Assembly (NCBI GenBank): GCA_964007475.1
Contig: OZ023274.1
Span: 6,696,001 to 6,760,000 of the forward strand
Direction of reading: 5' to 3'
Length of the DNA stretch: 64,000 nucleotides
DNA from: Hybos culiciformis
Taxonomy: Eukaryota; Arthropoda; Insecta; Diptera; Hybotidae
How positions within the stretch are numbered: position 1 is the first letter of the stretch; every line of letters starts with the position of its first letter. The position numbers and the translations under genes were made by a program. Positions 11,184 through 22,829 of the stretch are shown piece by piece. Below the pieces are notes generated by a model. The model searched no databases, was not told the origin of the DNA, and was given only the letters and a program-made list of their open reading frames with translations.

Positions 11184-14100
11184 ATTTGATGAACCTACTA
11201 ACTTTTTAATCTTGTATTTATTTAATTGAACATACTTCAATTTATTTTTGATTAATTTTTTTTAAGAATTTATGAAAAGTCGAAATTTGCTTAGTAAGAA
11301 ATATCTCCAGGATTACAAATATTGAATTATGATTTTGTAATGTATCTAAGAGGACAATGATACAGCTGTTTATTACCAACTATTAAAATTTCGTATTTAA
11401 TAAAAATATTTTTATTTTTTACTTTACGAGCATATATTGCATGATTCCATATACACATAGATTTCTTATATAATGGTTAACGTACACTGAATAGATAAAA
11501 TAATAACTAAGTAAGGATTATAATTCAAACAAATTTTACTTTTACATTATTTTATTTTTCTTAAAGATAATTTGATCAAAAAAAAAAAATACAAAAAAAT
11601 TATAATATAAAATAATTCACACTAGTAAATATAAATATAACCAAATAAGTATTTTATAAAAATTTTACATCAATTTTAATAATTTCATATTTTACAATTA
11701 AACAAGTGTTTTCAATTATGTATTGAATTGAATTTGGAAAAATAAAGAAGTAATATTTGAATTAAAATTCTGTAAAATGTATAGAAATATTGCGGTCTAA
11801 AACAAGTTTAAAAATGTCTCAATATTAAAAAGAAAAAAAAAATTGAAAAGCAGGTGGATCTTTTTCATATATGCTTAACCTACTCAATGCGCTTTCTGAT
11901 TTAAAAAAATTTACATAATTTTCTATTGTAAAACTGTGAGAAAGACGCGGACAAAATCAAAATTTCTGAATGCGGTGAAGCTAATCTTTTATCTACGACA
12001 CAAACCCATTAGACGTCAAATATTAGAGGACAAAATTTTTTAAAAAACGTAGTACGTTCTTGTATTCCTTAAACATAAATTGATTCGTAGTATACATTCT
12101 AAATACAATTAGTAATGTCCTTAATTCAATTTTTAAATCTAATTTATATCTGAGTTGAGAAAAAATTATCCTTTTGCTGCAATATTTATTGTTTTAGTGA
12201 CAAAATATTTTTTCTGCTTCGTCTATACATTTTACTGCTTATTCAATAATACCTTTAAATTATGATTTAATTAATTTTTTTTAATGTTATTTAGTTTTTT
12301 ATTTAACCTTAATTTGTTCACGTTGTTACAGAATTTGCTTTCGTATATAAAGTAAGTGTGTAAAGATACATATTAAAAATTTCAAAGTCAGAAAAAAATT
12401 TCAAAATTTAATTCAAATTAACTTATTATTTTAATTATTTTACGTAACATAAATTGTATTTTAACATAAAAAAATCTTAAAAAAATTATCATACCCGTCC
12501 GTCCGTAAAATTTAAAATGTTTTTTGTTAATTTTCAAAATGGTTACAACTAGTTGGTATGGTCAAATGTCATTTCATGATAGAAGAATTTAAGTTTGTTG
12601 TTGAAATGAGTATCTTGTCTAATAATATTATGTTAAAAGTCCTGTGGAAATAAATTATTAGAAATTTATACAATATGTTTTAAATGAAAAAAAAACTTAT
12701 GTAATTAATAATAAAGTAATATTTAAATCAATCGCTTCGTCTTTGAGTAAATGGAAAATAATCCGTTGATGTATTTGTCCCGTATATTCAATTTTAAACA
12801 TATAAATTTCGTAATGCAAACATTTTGAAATGAATTTACTAAAAACCATTTTTAGAACTTTATTTATATAAGTTGCAGTCTTATTACTTCATTGCGAATC
12901 CAAACAACATTTTCTAGACGTAACTATCTAAATATGAAGTTATTTTGATTGAAACACATTAAATCCCTAGCACTTCTTCTTTTCACAAATTTTGATACGC
13001 TTATTTATCAGCGTTAATTTATATGTTTTAAATTGTAGTCGCTCAGTTTGGGGCAGTTAGAAAGCCCATTATATTTTTGAAGAACTCGTACCGTCTTAGC
13101 TCTTGAAATTTTAATAACGCGTCATTCATAATTTATTATTTATCGTGAACTCCTTCTTTAAAATAGAAGGAATTATTTTATTTTATTTTTATACAAAACA
13201 ATATAAAAAATATGCTGAAATTTAAAAATAGACAAATATTTGTTTTTTATTTAAATTATAATAACACGATTGAAAACTAAATATGTGATGATTAACGAAA
13301 GTGGTAATTAATGTACACCACTTTTTCCTTGCAGTCGATCTTGTGGTTCCATACAAAATGATTACAAAAAAACCTAACCAATATTTTCAAAACAATATCT
13401 CAGGTCTCAGCCTTCCTATATAATATATATACACATATATATATATCATCCGATCCATTAGTTCCATGAATTCCATTTTTTTTGTAATACCAGATGAGTT
13501 TCGGAATATCATACGAATTTGATATATTTAGGAAACTCTATAACAGTGTCCTATATATTGTAACCTATCATTAATTTTAAATTGATTAAAATTATGTTTC
13601 CCAAAATATATTTTCATTTATAAAATTTAGTTTCTAAAGAATAAATTTATGAATCCGTTAGTTAACTTGCAATTAAAGTTTTCTCATGTATCAAAATTCA
13701 CGATAGAATCTTATATCGAGTATAGATTTACAAATCTCTAGACAACATAATCAAATAAATTAATTTCATTGTGAATAAAGGCTCACTGAGCCAATTTTTT
13801 GTAATTGAATATGTATTGACAAAAAGTTCAAAATAGTTAATACATTATTATTATAATGCGTAGCTCTTCGTTTTTATCACTTGGACCTCTAACGTTATCA
13901 CATTATAATAGTTACAATTTACAAAAATGTATTTATTAAATTTCAAAAACATTTAGAACATAAGCAGTGATAAAATAAAATTTTGCAGTACTACAATTTT
14001 TTGCAACAAAATTTTGTAACATCAAACTCGTGCATTACAAAAGCTTTTCAAAAAAATTTTTAATAAATTTCAAATGCGCATATTAAGATTTGTGCCACAA

Positions 14101-14417
14101 TTTCGTACACCTAGAATAAATTTTTATGACACATTTATGCACGTTTATGAACAGATAATAACGAAGAGAAACTCCTTATTCAAAAAATTATCTTAAAAAT
14201 TAATCATGAAATATTCACAAAATTTTGCTAAATTTTCCTAATAGATTTTGTAATGTAAGATTTTATAATGCTCCATTTTGTAATGCAAATTCCACACTAT
14301 TTATAAATTAACATAAATATTAAATCCCTCCAATAGGAAATAAAATATTTTCTAATTTTTATACTTACAAATGACAATACCTTTAAGAATCTCACATCAG
14401 AAGTTATTCTGTTATAT
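11184..14417. other. Convergent intergenic region, TRAPPC5 to RBM45
   Basis: 3.2 kb between two converging genes; it should contain both 3' UTRs. No ORF over 60 codons and no recognisable RNA gene or transposon end is visible. Minor items are an AT dinucleotide run near 13425-13446, and three near-copies of ATTTTGTAATG at about 14245-14286, in the expected RBM45 3' UTR. Composition is uniformly AT-rich. Confidence 0.45.
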
Positions 14418-17400
14418 TTATGACATTCGCTGCCGCTTGGGAGCATTTGTTTGCTCTTCTGCTTCCATGACCTGAAATAAAAAGCAAAATGAATGATACA
14501 CTTCAAATAAACAGACAGAGAAAGTCATGATTTTGTGGTGAACCAAATTATTGTATTTGAAATACTACAACACATTCAAATCAGAAGATTAGAGAAGATA
14601 AACATGATAATGTAAAGGAAGGTGTTTTTTAAAAGTCAATTCACAACTATCAAATTCTAAGGCTATCAAAACAAAATTAAGCTTGAGAGACATTTTCCTC
14701 CTATTGCTTTTTAGGTATAATTAATAGCTTTTATAAATCCCATACCTACAGAATTGAGTTGAACATTACTTTTTGTTGTTTAATGTATGCAATTTTTATC
14801 ATTTTCGTTTTAATCCTCCGATTTGACTGTTCTAAACAACCTTTTTTATATCAGAATATTCAACCGTGTATACTTTGAACATAAATAAAGTTAATAAATA
14901 AAATCAAAAAATTTATTGGATAATAATTATTGTGAACGTCAAAAATATTTAAAGTTGAATTTATTTAAAATAATAAAAACTCCTGAAATTATCAAACACA
15001 ATTTCATCAAAAAATATTGTTTGTCATTTGTTAGCAAAAAGGGAGTTTTAAACTTAGGAAATTATTTTGTTCATTGGGGTAGTGATGTTTAGAACAGAAC
15101 TTCAATCGATTCAGTAAAGTAAAATATAAATATGCTTTACCTTTATTCGAACACCACAAATTTCTGCTCCATTCAATGTATCAATTGCATTTTGTGCTGA
15201 TTTCTCAGTAGAATATTTGGCATATCCACAATTTTTATTCGGTAGGAGATAAATATCAATCAAACCACCAAAAGTGCAGAAAACGTTTTTCAAAATTGAA
15301 ATCGGTAGACTTGATGAAATTACAATAAAACATCTTTTTAGACAATCTGAATCTGAGCTTACCATCGGTTTCATTGGACCCAGTGCAACGCTACATAATG
15401 AGTCCTTTACTGATTTGTCTATGAATTAAACAAGATATTTATTTCGCTTTCTACAGTTTTAAGAAATAATTCTCAAATACTAAATAAATAATAATTTGAA
15501 TAAAATCACTTACAGTTTCCAAATTTAGGATCATTATCAGCATTTGAACCTAAAACTTTCACAATTAATCGCTCACCAGGAGGATATTCCAATCCATGTA
15601 ATTTATCCCTAAAATTTATTTTAAGATTTTACTTAATAGATTTTAAAAAAAGTATCTGTAAAAAATGCTGTAAAGTGGTAAATTAAACTTTGTAATAATC
15701 TTATCTGTATTATTAATTGTATTTTGGTTCGCAATTTACAATTGAACATTATACGAAAAAAAGCTTTATAAAACAAAAAAGATTTACTTTGCATATGTAG
15801 CAGCTTCTTGACTTGTATAAACGACAGTAATTTCATTTGCCCTTGGACCGCCTGAAAATAAATGTTTTTGACTAACTTTTATCTAATCATTAACTTTGAT
15901 TCAAACGTACGTTCTCTTGTAATATGACAATAATCTAAACCCGGAATAATATCAAAGAGACGCCACAATTGATCCTGATTAACTAAATTGCTTGCTATTA
16001 CTTCCAATGATGCAGGCTGTTTTATTGAATTTTGCATTCTTCTGAAATTTGATAGATCAAATTCACTTTGATTCATTAGTTTATCAAAACGTCCATTGTC
16101 TTGCCTGAAAATTATTAAGTTTATGTCATTTAACAATTTAAAAGAAATCTATAAGTTTAATTGTTGATTTCATACCCCATGTTACCACTACTTCGACCAA
16201 AATTGCCGTAACCTCCTCTGTAGTCATCATCGTCCATAAAGTTACGATTTGATGAACCACGACGATCAACATCTTTTTTAATTGAATTTGATTTAGGCTC
16301 GGCAAAAACAGCTTTGTATTTTAGAGGACAGTTTTCGAAAGCCTCAGCCTAGAAGTTCAGGAAAAAGCAGAAACAACACTTACAATATTTTTTTTCATAT
16401 TTTTTAAAAATATCTTACAGCATGACTGAATCGTTTATACTTTATGTAGGCGAGACCTTTTGACTCTTTTGAATTTCGATCTTTTACAATGTTGACATCA
16501 TCGAGATCTCCATATTTAGAAAATTCATCCCGTAAATCGTCTTCATTTTGTGTTTTTGCAACCACAACAAATAATCGAATATATTTTTCTTTATCATTTT
16601 CACTTCGTGGAGTTTGTGCATTTCGGCTAAAATAAACAAATATTATTAAAAAAAATTAAATAAAAATTGTAGTTATAATTTATAAAAAAATATTAACTTC
16701 AAAATTCAGGAATAAATAAATAAAACTATAATGGCCCTTAGCAATTGGAAAATAAAAACTATAAACATATACCATTTAATGCGTATTTTTACGCTCTTCA
16801 CGTTTATTTAAAAATAACAACGTTTAGGACTTCAATCAAATCAGATAAAGAAAAAAAAAGTGTTTACCTCGCAGCTATTAAAACTTTCATCGGACGACTG
16901 TTTTCGTCTAAACTCTGACCATCCATTTCTTCGAGAGCTCTTGCTAAAAATAAATAAAAATAAGTACATTAGGTACCTATAAAAACTTAAGTATGGATTT
17001 ATTGAAAAAAAAATTCATAAATAAAATAAAAAAGTTATCTTACCAGCTTCTGTGGTTCTGGCATATTTAATATAAGCAATTCCTTTATTGTCACCAGAAT
17101 TTTTATCTTTTACAACAAAAATATCTTCAATTGTGCCGTATTTGTCGAAGTGGGATCGAAGATCTTCTTCTAAAAAATAAAAGTTTTTTTTAGCATAATT
17201 TTCTTAATTGATTTAAGGTAGGAACCTACTTAGACATATTGAAGCAAAAGGAAGTAATAAATAATGAGAATCAATCTTATATTGGTCGTAGTAACAAAAA
17301 TATATAAATTGGTAGAATTGCAGGAAAAAGTGGGGTTAATTATTGCTGTTAATAAAACTACTTAGTCAAAAAGTATTCACCTTGATGTGAGTGGAGGTCC

Positions 17401-17744
17401 TGATTTAGATACTTTTTTCAGACAGCTAGGAGCAGGATGGTACGTACCTACCTATACTTTTTATTCAAACATAAATGTACTGAAAACGGATTTTTTTTTG
17501 CTAATTTAATTTTATTTTTGAACCCAAAGCAAATCGACAGTGCTACTTTGTTGAATGGACCATGACATGACATGAGATTTTTATAAAAATTATATTTGAC
17601 AAGAAAAAAAAATGGAAACTTTATTTGCAAAAAAAAAATTACAAAAAACCTACCTTCACAAGTCTTGGGACAAATAATGAAAAGTCTCGACATCGGTGGA
17701 GAATCCATTTTATCTTCAGAGTTTTTGGAACCACCACCAAACAT
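14418..17744 (-). CDS. RBM45: RBM45-like multi-RRM RNA-binding protein
   Basis: Ten coding exons: 17744-17654, 17169-17044, 16943-16868, 16626-16419, 16348-16176, 16104-15911, 15851-15788, 15608-15514, 15418-15141 and 14471-14418, giving 452 aa (vertebrate RBM45 is about 475). RBM45 is an mRNA-binding regulator that shuttles to the nucleus. RRM1 has RNP2 LFIICP at 21-26 and RNP1 KGIAYIKY at 59-66. RRM2 has RLFVVV at 115-120 and KGLAYIKY at 154-161. An acidic, Arg/Gly/Asn-rich linker follows (MDDDDYRGGYGNFGRSSG). A divergent RRM3 spans about 246-330, with GLEYPPGERLIVKVLG at its end. RRM4 spans about 362-435 (NCGYAKYSTEKSAQNAIDTL). The C-terminus KRQRMS resembles the RBM45 nuclear localisation signal. 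An in-frame TAA lies three codons before the ATG. All junctions keep frame. Confidence 0.94.
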
Positions 17745-18348
17745 TTTTATTTATTTTATTTTTAATTAAAATCGTAAAAATCACAAAAAAAAAACAACTT
17801 TTACTTTCTAAATAATCTCAGCAAAAGTAAGCAGATAGATGAAAAAGTACCTCTTTTCTTCAGCACAAAATTTAAGTTTAAGTACTGCCAGCAAATGGCA
17901 ATGTCGTAATAAAAGTTGCCAGATGTTTTTATTTTTTTTAATTTTTACTTAAAACTGGAGATATACTTAAAAGAACTGAAGTGCATGAACGCCGCGAAGT
18001 GCAAAAATGTGTATTTGAAAATATTAGAGATACTCGAAATTCTCAACTATAATACATGAGAAAAAATATGAAATATCGTATTGGATACTAATCGCTTTCA
18101 ACGATCCTACAGACGAGAAAATTTTAAGTTGGTTTTTCAGTATTTTTTGAACTGCGCCGACTTAGGCATACAGCTTGATTAACAGTTAATCCATTTTGAA
18201 TATATTATAGTAAAGTTACTGTCAACTCAGCAACTTTAACGCCAACCGCCGTATGAATACGTTTTACGTTGTTGAGTAGGTGTTATACTCCAACCATAAT
18301 CATACAATTTAGTAAATTTGACTGTTTTACGTCGTAAAAGTAACCGCC

Positions 18349-18535
18349 TGGGCAAACTAGACGCGTCGGACGCGACGCAAACGTTAATGACCACATAATT
18401 TTACGTTACCGCCATATAATTTTACGTTAGCGTCATTAACGTCGTGACTGTTCGCGTCCATATATTTTCATACATTTAATATTACTTACGGCATTTGCGT
18501 CGAGTCCGTCGCGTGCGTCACGTCGAGTTTAACCA
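18349..18535. mobile_element. CpG-rich inverted-repeat element, unclassified
   Basis: A 187-bp island with imperfect terminal inverted repeats of 35-44 bp. The left end reads TGGGCAAACTAGACG and the right end, on the minus strand, TGGTTAAACTCGACG. Further in, GTCGGACGCGACGCAAACG matches GACGGACTCGACGCAAATG. The centre carries a direct duplication around ATAATTTTACGTTA, bounded by TTAATGAC and GTCATTAA. CpG is extremely dense compared with the rest of the window. No ORF and no clear target duplication are visible, so a miniature transposon is inferred rather than shown. Confidence 0.6.
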
Positions 18536-19481
18536 AACTATAATTGATTTTAGACATAAAATTTTAATCTTAATCATATGAGATGTTTATTTGTTCGCTA
18601 AATATTTTAAAATTGGGAAATACCAATATTACATATATATAATACTAATAATCAATGTGTTTACACCTTTAGACACCAGGGGTACACATTGTCAACCCCA
18701 GAAAGTGTTTCTTTTCATTTTTATTGTTTCTTTTCTTATTAATTCCCTGTATTCTATTTTCTTTTTATTCCTCAAAAATTTGCGACTTGCTTGCAGTGCT
18801 ACTGCAGTGTTGTTGACTGCTGCTGCTGGTTACTTGCTTTGCCTGCTATTCCCTGTTTGGTGGCTGGTTGTCAAAAAAAAAAATACTTTTGAGATCAGTC
18901 TTTTCAAACATTTTAAAGTCGTTGGTTGCGGGGTTTTTTTTTTCTTTCTAAATTTATTACAAAAAAAAAAAGAAAAAATAAAATAAAATTTTTAAAATAA
19001 AAAAATTAATTTTTTCCCCTTTTTGAAATAAACTAATTTCAATTAATAAAATTAAATGTAAAAAAAAAAAGAATCTGAAAACCAAAAAAATAAAAAGTGG
19101 AAATAATTCTCGAGGAAATTAATTAAAAAAATAAAAAAAAATTAATGAAAAAAAAAGTCATCAGGTTTAGAAATAGAACGCCCTTTTCAAATTTTCATTC
19201 AATAAAGAAAAATTAGAAAAATTTTTTTTTTTTTAATTATGTAAATTTAAAAAAAATTAGGTAAAATAATCATTAATCATAAAAATATAAAAATTAAGTT
19301 GAGAAGTAGAATAAAAATAAAATTCAACAACAAAAATGTAGAAGAATAAAATTTAAAATTTGTTTTTTTTTTTTGAAGTACCTAAGAACAATAATTTTTG
19401 TTTTTTTTGTTTGAATTTTTATTACAAAATAAAAACTTTTCAGCCTGTTTTTCCTTACTCAAGACAAGGACTTATAAATTG

Positions 19482-19520
19482 GTACCTACCTACCTCTACC
19501 TACCTACCTCTACCTACCTA
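19482..19520. repeat. TACC microsatellite
   Basis: An interrupted (TACC)n tract (TACCTACCTACC broken by CTC). Shorter copies of the same unit lie at about 21167-21182 and about 42396-42410, and GGTAC/GTACC pairs are scattered throughout the window. It lies in the nemo upstream region. Confidence 0.8.
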
Positions 19521-19820
19521 GCTATTTAAAATTTAACCTATTTTTCCCCTATACGTGGATTTAAATTTAAAAGGCTTTTGGGCTTACTAGGTACCTAGGT
19601 ACCTATATCTGTATGAAGTAGGTATATACCTGGTTTTACCTTATCTACCTAACTGGACTGGAAAATCTTTTGTTCTGAATATAGAATGAATCTTATCTAA
19701 GTATTTCCCTATTTAATATTACTTAGTTAGTAAGAAAGCATTTATTTTTTCCTAAAATTTTTGGCACAAACCTTTAAAGTAAGCCTCTCATTCGATTCTT
19801 AACAACAAATAAAATGTTTG

Positions 19821-19844
19821 TTTTTTTTTTTTTTTTTTTTTTTT
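19821..19844 (+). repeat. 24-bp poly(T) tract
   Basis: The longest pure homopolymer I noted in the upstream region of nemo. Length in an assembly is unreliable for such runs. Confidence 0.85.
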
Positions 19845-21648
19845 GCTTAATAATATGGTTCGAGTGGGTAGAATTAAACTTGGGGCATAATATTAAACAT
19901 TCATTAAAAAATAATTCTACAATTTCTTTAAAATTTTAAGATTCTAAATTTAAATTTAATTTAATTTATTCTTTGCAAAAGGAATTGAATGAATAGAAAA
20001 AATTAATTATTTATTGCCTCGAATTGGCTGTGAAATAATGTACCTATAGTTCAAAATTAAAACAAAGTGTGTACTTAATGAGAAATCCGAAAGATCGTGT
20101 GTATTTTACAAACAATAAGTTGCTCAGTTTCTATTATGTTAAGCAAATTTTCACTGGTGATTGATCTTTCTATGAAATCACTTTAAAGGGTTCATTAAAC
20201 TGTATTATTTTGCACCCAGTAATTATATTTGGTATAAATGTGTGTAATTTTTTTTTGATATTTACCTACTTACGAGTTTCTTCAATTTTTATAAAATTTT
20301 ATTAATAAATATACTTTTCGAGTAACTAGTTACGACCTATCTACAAATCTACCTCATATTTGCTAAAATAAAGGAAAAACAAAAATTTAAAAGAGCAAAA
20401 CATTTTTTTTTTCATTTTTAAAATAAAAATCATAAAAAAAAAAATTTTAAATCTTTTAAACACAAATTTTTTTTATACCTACCTAGAAATAGAAAATATT
20501 GTTTTTTTTGTTTTTAAATAATAAAAAAATTAAAAAGGAAAAAAGAGAGAAAAAAAATTTTATATTTTTTATTTAAGATAAAAATTCAAAAAAAAAAAAA
20601 AGAAAAAAACATTTTTCCCAAAGGAAGTTTGTTGGATTGTTGTTGTTGCTGAAGATTTTTTTTATTCATTCCTGCTGCTCACTGCTGCTGTAGAAAAATT
20701 ACTTTCAAAAGAAAAATTCTCATTGCTGCTGTTGTTCTTTTTTATTGTGCTTGTATGAGTGTTGTAACAAAAACCAACAAAAAAAAAATAAAATAAAAGA
20801 AAAAATTATGTTTTAAAAAGTATAAAAAAAGGACTGGTTTTTCCTGCACACACAGCAAAAATTCCCAAAAAAAAAAAACCCCTCATCGTCGTAAGCAGCC
20901 AAAGATATCATCGACAATAAAAATACATATATACCTCTATACCGTAGTCGCAAAAAGGGATACAAAAAAAAAAAAAAAACAAAAAGAAAAATGTAACCAA
21001 AAAGTAAATTTTGAAAATATTTTCTAAAAAAAATGTTTTTTTTTTTGTTTAAAGAAGTTTTTTATACCTACTTATCATCTCTGTTTAATAAAGTATGTAT
21101 TAAACAAAATAGGTACATATGTACCTATTTAATATAAAAATAAAATACCTAACTAAGTTGGATATTTACCTACCTACCTACCCGAATTCAAGCCACCGAG
21201 ATTTGCATTTTCCGAATTCCGATCATACTTATTAGCTACACTGAGAAAAATTATTTCAAAAATTTACACAAGTACTTACTTAATTTAGATATAATTATTG
21301 TAGAAAATAAATAATTGAAAATAACAAAAAAAAAAAAATCGTAATAATTTTTCTTTAAATTTAATTTTTGAGCTTTAAAAGTTAATAATTGAAAAAAAAA
21401 ATTGAATTAAATAATTTAAATACCTAATTAGAGAGAAAAAAAAAACAAACCTTTAATCTAAGGTTAAAAAAAAATTGAAAAAAAAAAAAATAAGTATATA
21501 ATTGTTTTTTGTATTGCTCTTAAAAATTTGTATCAAAATTAATTAGAATTTTTTCTTTGTAAAAATTATAAAGTTAAAAGTTAAAAAAAAAATAACAATA
21601 TATTTTTAAACATCCCTCGGAAATAGAAAGTTTATGGATAATTGTTAA

Positions 21649-22829
21649 ATGGCGGCCGTTAGTGGCCCAACTAGATTGAGAATGAGTGTATCCATGTCAT
21701 TGGTACAAGGAAGCAGTAACGCAGGTAAGATTAAGTACCTATATATATTTTTTTTTATTTAGTTTAGTATAGGTACTTAAGTATACCTTTGCCAATTGGT
21801 ATATCGTATAAATATAAACAACTAAGTATATACCTACAATAAAGGTTGTAAAACATGAGCAAATATTATTACCATCGAAATAGTCAACTGTCAATAGTTA
21901 GTCAAATGTGAATAAAAAATTATAAAAATGTTTTAAGAGAGATCAGTTTTATAGAAGTTCGAAACCTATTTATGAAATACTTATGTACTGATCGCTCGCC
22001 GGCCGATAATTTCATGTTTCATTTAGTTTAGAAAGCGTCAGTTTCTTAAGTATTATTAAAAAATTTATTATTATTTAAAAAATTCTAAAATTTAGACTTA
22101 AGTAATACCGAGGTAAATACTTACTTACTCAGTTAATTCAGTTGATCCAAAATCGATTTGATTTTAAGAGGTGAATAAATCCCTGTGAACCATTCGGATA
22201 ATGTGGGAAAATAAATTTGTTCACACTCTCTGCTGATTCCGGATTTATATAACTAATTTAACTACTATTTAACTGACATTATTACAATTCAGTTTTAGTC
22301 TGACATTGAAAAAGTCGAAACATTAGTTAACAGATCTCGTTTGAAATAATGTAACTAAACTTTACACATTTATTAAATAAATACAGTGTGTACTGTAGAC
22401 ATAACTAAGTATAAGTATATTTAATATTAAGTTTTTACTTAAGTAGGTATATCATAAATTTATTCATATTAAAGAACAAAACTTTGTTTAAATATTTTAG
22501 CAGCAGCAGCTGTTGGTGCTAGTACTGGAGGTGGTGGAGTCGCTCAACCACAAGGTAAATTATTTAATTTAAATATTTATAATTTTATTTAAGTTTTTTA
22601 TATTATTTTTTTATTGAGTATTTATTTATTTTTTGCGATTTTTTGTCATTTTGTTCAATTTAAATAAATATTACAAAATTTTATATAATTTTAGCTCTCT
22701 TTCTTTTTATATATTTATTGAAGGTGCTATATTAGCAGCTGCTGCACCATACTATCAACAACCACCATCTGTTCAAGATGTACAACAACCAGATCGCCCC
22801 ATTGGTTATGGTGCTTTTGGAGTCGTATG
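21649..22829 (+). CDS. nmo: Nemo / Nemo-like kinase, first three coding exons (partial)
   Basis: Coding exons 21649-21724, 22501-22554 and 22724-22829 give 78 residues and end two bases into a Trp codon. Nemo is a proline-directed serine/threonine kinase close to the MAP kinases. It acts in Wnt/TCF, BMP and planar polarity signalling. The N-terminus is the alanine/glycine/glutamine-rich leader of insect nemo (SMSLVQGSSN, AAAAPYYQQPP). It is followed by DRPIGYGAFGVVW, the glycine-rich ATP loop of the kinase domain, identical in pattern to NLK. A TAA codon sits directly upstream of the ATG in frame, fixing the start. Intron 2 also has a closer AG at 22693-22694, but using it leads quickly to a stop. 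The rest of the kinase lies beyond the window after an intron longer than 41 kb. Confidence 0.92.

Larger units (their letters stand above)
17745..21648. promoter_or_regulatory. Divergent upstream region of RBM45 and nemo
   Basis: 3.9 kb separate the divergent start codons. Next to RBM45 is a palindromic TGCCAGCAAATGGCA (17886-17900). A CpG-rich inverted-repeat island lies at 18349-18535. From about 18.6 kb onward the sequence is homopolymer-rich with CTG/TGC clusters (18780-18870 and 20638-20735). That pattern suits a long nemo 5' UTR or promoter, but no transcription start can be fixed. The 131-codon ORF at 18591-18986 crosses these runs and resembles no protein. Confidence 0.4.

Noticed and set aside
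17448..17653. Extension of RBM45 exon 1 as a 98-aa protein
   Set aside because: It reads through the GT donor at 17653; splicing to 17169 restores a perfect RRM, so the extension is intron.
18591..18986. 131-codon ORF with a hydrophobic stretch
   Set aside because: The product is a translation of T runs and TGC/CTG repeats and has no domain; it is more likely nemo leader or promoter sequence.
22693..22733. Alternative acceptor for nemo exon 3
   Set aside because: Splicing at 22694 gives a frame that meets a stop at once, whereas 22724 yields the conserved leader and kinase loop.
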